Origin: Euryodendron excelsum
Taxonomy: Eukaryota > Streptophyta > Magnoliopsida > Ericales > Pentaphylacaceae
DNA: 64,000 nucleotides
NCBI GenBank assembly: GCA_033060915.1
Contig: CM065397.1
Coordinates: 23,900,501-23,964,500, forward strand
Reading direction: 5' to 3'
The position numbers and the translations under genes were made by a program. This document shows, one piece after another, positions 55,033-64,000 of the stretch. Below the pieces are notes generated by a model. It worked only from the letters and a program-made list of their open reading frames with translations. It made no database searches and was not told where the DNA came from. Within the stretch, counting starts at the first letter, position 1. Each line of letters opens with the position of its first letter.

Positions 55033-57596
55033 TGTTGGGCCCTGATTTTTTGCACTCGAGGAAAATACATACAAGTGAAAAAAACACGATACTCTCTCGT
55101 TAGAATTCATCCTCTTAGAAGGACGAGTACGATTAGGTTTGAATTTTAAATTGATTTGATTAAGAACTTTTGGAAAAAGTTTGGAGTCGCCACCTAACTT
55201 AATTAATATGAGTTAGGTCACCTAAAACTAAGTACAATCTGAATATTAAACTTAGGGTTTTTAAAAAGATTTTGAAAACTTCCTCAAGAGAGGGTTTTTA
55301 GAAAATAGATTGTTTGGCAACCTTTGAAAAGATTCAAGCCCTTTTTTAAAATAACTTTATTTTGATCTTTGAAAACAGCGATTCTAGGTTCGAAGGTTGA
55401 TTACACATAGGGAAGACGCACTAAGCCATCACCCTATCCCGCCCTTGTGATACCTATATATTTATTCACCCTAGGTTCACTCATTTAGAATCTTTGATTA
55501 ATAAAGGTCCAATACTACCCACTTTAGAAAAGAAGCTTTATGAAAGAAAATTGATATGATCCATGACATGCAAGTGCAAGAACAGTTTTAATTTTGAAAA
55601 TACAGTTGAAAAGAAAGATTTGATTTTTGAAAAAAAGTTTTAGAAATTGGAATTAGAGATTTGAAAAAAGATTTCAGAATTAGAAACTTGAAATAGATTA
55701 TGGAATTGAAAATTTGGAAAAAATTTTGAAAATAGAAACTTAAAAAAGGTTGTCACCGCACCCATAAAGTTGCCTACATATCCCTTTTTGAGAATCAGGT
55801 CAGTCGTAGTTCGGACAATGGTCCGATTGAAAATAAACACTTTTAGGTTTTTGAAAAGCTTGATTCGAAAAGGTTTGATTTGAAAAGAGTTTGATTTGAA
55901 AAAGAATTTCATTTGAACTTGGAATAGAAAATTGAAATTTGAAACTTGATTTGAAATTGAACTTAGAATTAGGATTGGACTTGGAAGAGAGTTTGACCTT
56001 TGAAAGAGAACTTGGACTAGATTTGAAAAGATTGAGATTTGAAAACATCTTTGACTTATATTAAAGTTTTAAAAATTATATTGGTTTAGGAGGGAGTCTT
56101 AGAAAGGTTTGAAACGAATTTAAACTTCCTAACTTTAGGGTTAGGGTTGAACTAAGGTTTAGGTATCCTAGGGTTTAAGTAACCTAAGGTTGGAACATGT
56201 AGTTAAATTAGGAAGGTTTGATTTAGAATTGAGATGTTTGATTTTAGAAAGTTGGATTTAGGAAATGTTCGGCTTAGGAAAAGTTCAAATTTAGGAAAGT
56301 TGGATTTAAAAAAGGTTTGGAAAAATATTTGATTTGATTTAGGAACACTTGACTTGATCATTTGATTTGAATATTTGACTTGAAAGAGTTTAGAAAGTTA
56401 AGGTTTAGGAAAAATTAAATTTTTAGAAAACTTTGAATTTAGGAAAGTTTCAAAACAAAAAAGTTTCATTTTAGAAAAGTGTCAAATTAAGAAAGTTTCA
56501 TTTTAGGAGAGTTTTCATTTTATGAAAGTTTTGAATTAGGAAAGTTCCATTTTAGAAAAGTTTTGATTTTGAAAAGATTTCAATTTAGGAAAATTTTGAA
56601 TTTAGAAAGATTTAGAATTTGGAAAGATTGAAATTTAGAAAGGTTTGATTCCTATTTCCTAAAGTAGAAAATTAGATTTTATTTCCCAAGATAGATGATT
56701 TGATTTAGTTTCTAAAATTAGAGGATTTGATCTAGTTTCCTAATTTGAAAGATTGGATTTGACATGTAATTGGAAAGGTTGAATTTTGAAAATCTAGGAT
56801 TTTGAAAGCTATGATTTTTTGTAGAAAAAGAGATTTTGGAATCTAGAATTTGATGTAAGGGATAGTTTTTAGAAACCTATGATTTGAAGCAAAAGAGTAA
56901 GTTATGTTTTTAGAAAAGAGAATTACGGTTTCCTAATCATGGAACCTAGGGCTTGACTTGGACTCCAAGAAAAGAGCTTTTAAAAAGTAAACCTTTTGAA
57001 GAGAGTTTCTAGGAAGGAAACTTGAAGAGAGTTTTTAGAAAGTGAATTTGTGAAGAGAGCTTTAGGAAAGACTTTTGAAAAGCAATTTGAAAAGGTGATT
57101 TTTGAAGTGAGTTTTTGAAAAAGAGTTTAAAAAGTAATTGAAAAGGAGATTTGAACATAGACTTTTGAAAACCTTCTAAATATTTCACTTTCCTAAAACG
57201 ATTCTAACCATGAAAAGGTTAAAATCATTCCAAGTTGGCGGTTTTGGAAAACAACATAGATTTGAAAAATGGACCAATATGATCACATTGAATATCACAC
57301 TTTTTTAAAATAACCCTAACCATAGAATGGCTAGAATCATCTTAAGATTATGGTTTTGATGAAAAACAATTTAGGGTTTACACCCAAAATATGGACCTTG
57401 ATGGTCACAATGAATATAAAACATTTCTAAAGCAACCCTAACCATGGAATGGCTAGAATCACTTTAAGATTGTGATTTTAAAAACAAGTTTGAAAAAAAG
57501 ATTTTGAATGCAAGTTTAAAAGATGATTTTTGATACAAGTGGGTTAGGAGGAAGAAAAGAGAGGAGGGGAAGTACGTAAACATAAAGAGAGAGCCT

Positions 57597-57601
57597 ACCT
57601 T
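57597..57601 (-). promoter_or_regulatory. Candidate 5' splice site, family F copy 6
   Basis: The minus strand reads AAG then GTAGGC, GT at 57598-57597, 274 bp after the TATA box. Confidence 0.45.
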
Positions 57602-57872
57602 GTCTTCTTCTCGTTTTACTTATTTTGTTTGCTTTGCTTTGCTTGATCCTTGAGAACTTCCAAGTTGCAGCACTTTGAGTTTTCAGTGGAGGCTTTGAAG
57701 GCTTGTGTATAAGTGTATAGAGTGTATGGATGTTAGGATTTAAATGTATGGAGGCTAAGGTTTGAAGAGACTAGAGAGAGCTAGGTTTTGGAGAGACTTC
57801 GAGCTGTGTATTTTGAAAAGTAGAGTTTCTTAACTGAGTTTGTGGACCATTTTTACGTAGAGGGAGGCTCTG

Positions 57873-57880
57873 TATTTATA
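57873..57880 (-). promoter_or_regulatory. TATA box of family F copy 6
   Basis: TATAAATACAGAGCCTCCCT on the minus strand, with GCGCC-containing repeats upstream at 57895-57980. Confidence 0.75.
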
Positions 57881-60800
57881 GACACAAAAATAGCTTGGCG
57901 CCTGTTGCAGTGGCGCTAGGCCAAATTTCCTACTAGCGCCACAAAAAGTAGTGCCAAGCCAATTTTTGGCTTAGCGCCACTTAGGAAACTTTTTAGGGCA
58001 ACAAGAAACATATTCTTCAACCCTTAATATGCAAGGCAAAAGATCTGGCGCCTATATTAGTGACTACCATGCAATTTTTGGCTTAGTTCCACTAGGAGTG
58101 ACTCCAAAAGGTCCAGGAATGTTTCGGGAGGTGAGAAATAATTCAGAAGGCCAAAAATATGTAGAAACCCTTGAAATAGTATCCTGGGGGTAACGGGCTT
58201 GAAAAACAATGCCGGGATTGTTGAAGTGGTCGGTCGGGCTATTAGGGGCAAAATGGTCAACTAGACCGAAAAACTATCGAAATGGACTCGGAACGGCTTG
58301 TGAGAAGGCTTGAAGGTTGGAAACACTATCTAGAGTGTTCTGGGGAATTGCCGGTTTGATACCCAAAGCCAGTATGGTTGAGAAAAACAACTGGGCCACT
58401 AGGGGCAAAGCGGTTATTTTACACCGAGCTTATCAAAATGGACTCAAAATGTTCCGTGAAGGTGCTAAAAGATTGATAATACTATTAGAAGCATCCTCGG
58501 GAGGTTACTAGTTTGATACCCAAAGCTGGTGTGGTTCCCAGAGACGCTCCGATGCCTGGAGGTAAAATGGTCATTTTGACCAGACGGTCTTGGAATTGGT
58601 CCAAAACCGACTGGAAAGCACTAAAACATGCTGGATTGTCTTTAGGAAAATCTTGGAAAGGTGGACTTACCACTCTGAGGACTTAGGTACTTTCTCAAGA
58701 AGCGTGCTAAAAATAGCCCAATGGGCAGTTTGGTCATTTTTCACCGACAGGGCTAGCAGGCACTGGTATTGACCCGAGTTTTGAGTGTTTCCGTCACTCT
58801 GACTATATGTGATGAGTTGGTTTCCAAAGGTATCTCATCCTTTGGTAAATGAGTCACGGCCAAGAGGCGAGTTCGGTCCCGTGACATAGGAGTTTTGTTG
58901 GCAATTCCCAATGTCAACCTATTTGTCTTTTTGGCACTATGACGATTGCGATGTTTGCTAGTGTTTTCACCACTCTAATGGTGTGCGTTCATTCCAGAGA
59001 CTCCCTGATCTCGGGAAGCTGCTAGGTGGACTTATCGTCTAAGGAATCAACTTTCTTTGAAAGACGCACTGAATAACAAACATTCTTCATTGGCAAGCTA
59101 GCAAGTACTAAAGGTGAACTGTTCTACCATTTCGGAGACTTGGGTTCCATCCCAGTCGACGGGTTTGAAGGGACTTACCGTTTTGAAGAGTTTTCTCAAA
59201 AAAACGTGTCAAACTGGATAGACTTACCGCCTGAGGGATCAACTTTCTCAAAAGGCGTGTTAAATTTGATTTGGATTAGAATTGGATTTGAAATTGATTT
59301 TGAGATTAAAATGGGGACTTACTGTCTCGAGGAAGACGTGCCAATTGGAATAGCACAGAGCAATGCCACAAGGGTGTCGCGCCCAGATTTTTCGCACTCG
59401 AGGAATACACACACAAGCGGAAAAAATTTTGTACTCTCTCATTAGAACTCACTCTCCTGGAAGAATGAGTGTAACTATGTTTGAATTGAAAATTGATTTG
59501 AATAAAGAGCTTTTAGAAAAGATTTGGAGTCGCCAACTAACTTGATTAAGGTGAGTTAAGTCACCTAAAAACTAAGCATATTTCGAAAACTACACTTAGA
59601 GTTTTGGAAAACGATTTTGAAAATATCTCCTCAAGAGAGGGTTTTTAGGAAAACAGGTTGTTTGGCAACCTTTGGAAAACATTTAGCCCTTTTTAAAAAA
59701 TAACTCCGTTTTGATCTTTGAAAACAATGATCTAGGTTCGGAGGTTGGTTCCGTGTAGGGAAGACGCACTAAGCCATCACCCTACCCCACCCTTTCGGTA
59801 CCTACATGTCAATCTACCCTAGATTCACCTATGAGAGTCTTTAACTAACTAATGTTCAATCTTATCCACTTTGAAAAACAATACTTAAAAATATATGATG
59901 CATGATATGCAAGTGCAAGAAAGAGAGAGTCAAAAAATAGATTTGGAAAGAAATTTGAAAAGAAATTGATTTGATTTGAAAGAGATTTGAAACGATACAC
60001 TTGGAATGGGAAAGTTTTAGAAATTAAAAATAGAGATTTGAAAATAGATTTTTAGAATTAGAAACTCGAAATAGATATGGAATTTGGAGATTGAAGAAGA
60101 TTGTAGAATTGGAGATTTGAAAAGTGTGGAGGAATTTGAAATTTGAAAGAAGTTGTAGAAATAGAAATTTGAAACATGTTATGGAATTAGAGATTTGAAA
60201 AAGCTTTTGACCACACCCATGAGGGATGCCTACGTATCCTTTTGGAGGAATCAGGTCGATCGTAGTTCGGACAAGAGTCCGATAGAAAATAGAAGATATG
60301 ATTAGAAGAAAAAGATTGAATTGGAAAAAGGATTTGATTTGAACTTAGAATAGAGGATTAAAAATTGCAATTTAGAATTTTGGAGTTGAAGAGATTGGAT
60401 TTTGATTTGAAAAGATAGAACTTGGAAGAAAGATTTAGACTTATTTTGGAAAGATAGAGGTTTAAGAAACCTAGACTTAGGAAAGAGAGGATTTAGAAAG
60501 GACTTGAGATTAAGAAAGATTGGAATTAGGAAAGGTTCAAATTAGAAAAGTTTCATTTTAGGAAAGTTTTGAATTAAGAAAAGTTCGAATTAGGAAAATG
60601 TTATTTTAGGAAGGATTTCAAATTGGGAAAGTTTTCGAATTTAGGAAAGTTTTGAAAGTTGGAAAGTTTAGAATTTGGAATGTTTTAAAATAGGGAAGTT
60701 TTGAAAGTTAGAAAGTTTTGAGTTTAGAAAATTTTAAATTTGGAAAGATTTGAAGTTTTAAGAAAGTTTAGAATTTAGGAAGATTTGAATTTAGAAAGAT

Positions 60801-62319
60801 CTAACTTAAGAAAGTTTTGAATTTAGAAAGCTTTGAATTTGGGAAGATTTAAAATTTGGAAAGTTTAAGATTTAGAAAGTTTTAGAGTTTTAGAAAATCT
60901 TAAGATTAGGAAAGGTTTGAGTTTAGGAAAGATTTGAAAATTTAGTTTTGGAAAGTTAAGATTTGAAAAGGGGTAGAGTTAGGAAATGGTTGAATTAAGA
61001 AAGATTTGAAAGTTAAGTTTTCAAATTTAGGAAAGATTTTTATGTTCAGGTTTTGGAAACTTAAAATTTAGGAAAGTAGAAGATTAGGAAGGAGTTGAAT
61101 TAGGAAAGGTTTGGATTAGGAAGGGATTACAATTTGTTTCTAAAAGAGAAAGTTTGATTTTGTTTCCAAAAACGGAGGATAAGATCTAATTTCCTAAACA
61201 GGAAGATTTGATTTGGTTTCCTAAAGGGAAGATTTGATTTGACAAAGATTTGGAAAAAGGGAGTTTTAGAAACCCTAGATTTGGAAGTGTATAGTTTCGA
61301 CGTAGAAAAGAGGTTTTGGAAATGTGTAGAGTTTGGATGTGAAAACAAGAGATTTTGGAAACCTAGGTTTTAAGGCAAGTTTGAAAACCATGTTTTTGGA
61401 AAGAAAATTAGGGTTTCCTAATTGTGAGTTCTAGGGCTTGACTTGGGCTCTAAGGAAAGGGATTTTTGAAAAATGTGCTTTTGGAAACAAGTTTTTGGAA
61501 GGAAATCCTAAAGAGGAGTTTCTAGAAGGAAGATTTTGGAAAGAGGGTTTTTAGAAAGATCTTTAGGGATCGTTTTTAGAAAGTGGGTTTTAGGGAGAGG
61601 ATTTTGGTAAGGAGTTGAAAAAAGGAGTTTTGAAAAATAAATTTTTGGAGAGAGTTTTTGAAAACAACTTTGGAAAATAGAGTTTTAGGAAAGTATGTTG
61701 AAAAAGAAATTTTTAGGAAGAGAGACTTTTGAAAAGAGAGTTTTTAGTAGGTATAAAAATGTCGTACTTTCCTAAAGCGATTCTAACCATAAGAAGGTTA
61801 GAACCACTTTAAGAAAGTGGTTTTGAAAACAATAAGATTTAAAAATATGGACCACATTGGTCATTTTAAATGTAACACTTTCCTAAAGCAACCCTAGCCA
61901 TGGAAAGGCTAGAATCACCCTAGGATTGTGATTTTGAAAACAAGTTTTGAAAAAGAGATTTTGATGCAATTTTGAAAACGAGTTTGAAAACAATTTTGAA
62001 AACAACTTTGAAGACGACTTTTGGAATAATGCAAGAATCATGATATGCACAATGCAAATTTGGGGTCGTGAACATACAAGGTTAAGGCTTCACCACGTAA
62101 TCAAGGGGGCCGAACCCACGTGGTCTTCGGTTAGACTAAAAGATAACCCTCGACACGGTGACTTTCCAATAGTCCAATCCTACACATGGACCGGGAATCC
62201 TCTTATTTCAAGCATGCAAAGAAAGCGGGGGAAAGAGATGGGGATTAAAATAGAGAAAACCCAAGTGGGTTAGGAGAGAGAAGAGAGAGGAGGAAGTGCA
62301 GAAATTTAAAGAAAAAGCC

Positions 62320-62325
62320 TACCGT
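62320..62325 (-). promoter_or_regulatory. Candidate 5' splice site, family F copy 7
   Basis: The minus strand reads ACG then GTAGGC, GT at 62322-62321, 317 bp after the TATA box. Confidence 0.45.
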
Positions 62326-62639
62326 ATATCTTCTTTATTTTGCGTGTCTTGCTTTTCTTCGGTCTTCGTCTTGATCTTCGTCTTCAATCTTCAAGAGTTG
62401 TCTTCAATCTTCAAACTTCAGGTTGTAGCTCTTCAAGTCTTCAAAGGAGGGTTGGAGGCTAGTGTATAAGTGTATGGGGATGTGTGTGAGTGTATAGAAG
62501 GCTAGGGTTTAGTGTATGGTGGCTAGGGTTTGGAAAACCTAAGGAAGCTAGGGTTTAGGGAGTGTTCGAGCTCTGTATATCAAATATTGGTATTTTTAGA
62601 CTGAGTTAGCGGACCTCTTTCACGCTGGAAGAGGCTCTG

Positions 62640-62647
62640 TATTTATA
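62640..62647 (-). promoter_or_regulatory. TATA box of family F copy 7
   Basis: TATAAATACAGAGCCTCTTC on the minus strand; GCGCC-type repeats lie upstream at 62670-62755. Confidence 0.75.
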
Positions 62648-64000
62648 GAGGTGGGGCAAACCTGACACCTGTTGCAGTGGCGCCAGGGTAAAATGCCTCT
62701 TGGTGCCACTAGGAGTGGCGCTAGGCCATTTCTTGGCTTATAGTGGTGCCAGATAGTTAAGAAAGTCTATAAATCGGCAAGCAACATATCTTTGACTAGA
62801 TTTGGATGCCTGTACTAGTGACTACCATGCAATTTTCAGCCTAGCTTCACTAGGAGTAACTCCGGAAAGTCTGAGAACGATTTAAAGAGGCCGGGAATGA
62901 CCCAAAAGGCCGGAAAAGAGCATGAACACTTAAAATAGTGTTCCAGAGGTATTTGACTTAAAAAATGAGGACAAGATGTGTCGGAAGGGTTGACTAGGCC
63001 TTTAGGGGCGAAACGGTCAATCGGGCCAGAAAGCTACCGAGACGGACTTGGACTGTCTCTGAAGAAGACTTAAGATTTGGAAACATTATTTAAAATGTTC
63101 CCAAAGGTTTCTGGTTTGATTCCCAGAGCCGGTGTGGTCGAAAAAGGTGACCGGCCCACCAAGGGTAAAACGGTCATTTCGCACCGGGTTTGCCGGAACT
63201 GACTCAGAATGATCCGAAAGGGTAAAGAAAGGTTGAGAATACTATAAAAAGTATTCTCGGGAAGTTACTGGTTTGATATCCAGAGATGGTGTGGTCGGAA
63301 AAGGAGACTGGCCCACTAGGGGCAAAAACGATCATTTTGTATTAGGTTTGCTGGAACTGACTCGGAATGATCCGAAAAGGTAAAGGAAGGTCGGGAATAC
63401 TATAAGAAGTATTCCTGGGAGGTTACCGATTTGATACCCAGAGCCGGTGTGGTCCCCGGGGCATTTGGATGCCTAGGGGCAAAATGGTCATCTTGACCGA
63501 AAAGTTTAAGAAAAGGCCCAAGGGGCAGTTTGGTCATTTTTAACCGAAGTGGGCTAGCAGGCACCAGTGTTGACCTGGGTTTTGAGTGTTTTCGCCACTC
63601 TGACGGCGGTCGGGTGATACAGGGGTTTGTTGGCAATTCCCTATATCAACCTATTTACGAGTATTTTCGCTACTTTGACGGTTACGATGTTTGCGAGTAT
63701 TTCCACTACTCTGACGGTTCCCAATCATTCCCGAGACTGTCTGATCTCAGGAAGCTGCTAAACGGGACTTAGCACCTGAGAAGTCAACTTTCTCGGAAGG
63801 CGTGCCTAAACGGACATTTCTACATTAGCAGACTAGCAAGCGCCAAAGGTGGACCACTCTACCATCTAGGGGACTTGGGGTCTCGTCCCAGTCGACAGGT
63901 TTAAAGGGACTTACCATTTCAAAGAGATTTTCTTCGAAAAGCGCGCCGGACCATCTCGAGGAATAAGCTGTCTCGAGAGAGGGATTGGAATTGGAAAAGG

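Larger units (their letters stand above)
55033..59374 (-). mobile_element. Family F LTR, copy 6 (interrupted by copy 7)
   Basis: It starts TGTTGGGCCCTGATTTTTTG (the minus-strand end) at 55033, preceded by ATCAA as likely target duplication, inside E1's RT. The family plan is present: 3' blocks (55100-55800), T/C-rich array (55800-57180), donor, TATA box and upstream modules (58090-59370). At 59374 it is cut by copy 7. Alignment with copy 5 suggests that only about 190 bp of its far end remain, outside the window. Confidence 0.9.
59375..64000 (-). mobile_element. Family F LTR, copy 7 (runs past window end)
   Basis: It starts TGTCGCGCCCAGATTTTTCG at 59375 after AAGGG (59370-59374), the likely target duplication. 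It is closely similar to copy 5 throughout, with 157-158-bp modules at about 63110-63430 and the TCTCGAGGAATAAGCTGTCT block at the window end. By alignment with copy 5 about 190 bp lie outside. It is inserted in copy 6 of the same family, in the same orientation. Confidence 0.9.

Overview
This window is repeat-rich plant heterochromatin. Nearly all of the 64 kb can be assigned to transposable elements, mostly long-terminal-repeat (LTR) retrotransposons nested inside one another. I found no intact host gene, RNA gene or CRISPR array. The plant assignment rests on chromodomain Ty3/gypsy elements with an initiator-Met primer site, a Tat-type Ty3/gypsy element with a second RNase H and an antisense gene, a Mutator-like transposon with long inverted ends, and a CACTA-like end. 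The species cannot be told from the sequence.

Layout. 1-2258 is the end of a solo LTR of a non-coding family, called family F here. 2259-10019 is a decayed chromovirus (G1) with gag, protease, RT, RNase H, integrase, chromodomain and 3' LTR. 11706-16014 is a complete family F solo LTR with GACCC target duplications, sitting in undefined and LTR-like DNA. 18962-24898 is a Mutator-like element (MULE) with a broken transposase, itself invaded by an LTR and carrying a CACTA-like end. 25628 starts a second chromovirus (E1: LTR, PBS, gag, protease, start of RT). E1 is split by a Tat-type element (E2, minus strand, 27871-53164) and again at 55032.

E2 is split by two family F solo LTRs: 28699-32710 (TSD CCCTT) and 39739-51680 (TSD TATGT/CATGT). 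The second of these holds a 2-kb LTR of another family (43614-45623) and a third family F LTR (45945-51228, TSD GTTCC). At 55033 another family F LTR interrupts E1's RT, and a further copy (from 59375) interrupts that one. The deepest nest is four levels.

Family F is the most interesting item. There are seven copies of TG...CA units, 4.0-5.3 kb where complete, with no recognisable coding region. All six copies that include the relevant region share a TATAAATA box followed 263-323 bp later by a GT that looks like a 5' splice site. Upstream lie GGCGCC palindromes and expandable tandem modules (157 bp, about 40 bp, 81 bp); downstream lies about 1 kb of degenerate T/C-rich repeats. E2's antisense gene, with probable introns, and the nested insertion history are the other points worth following.
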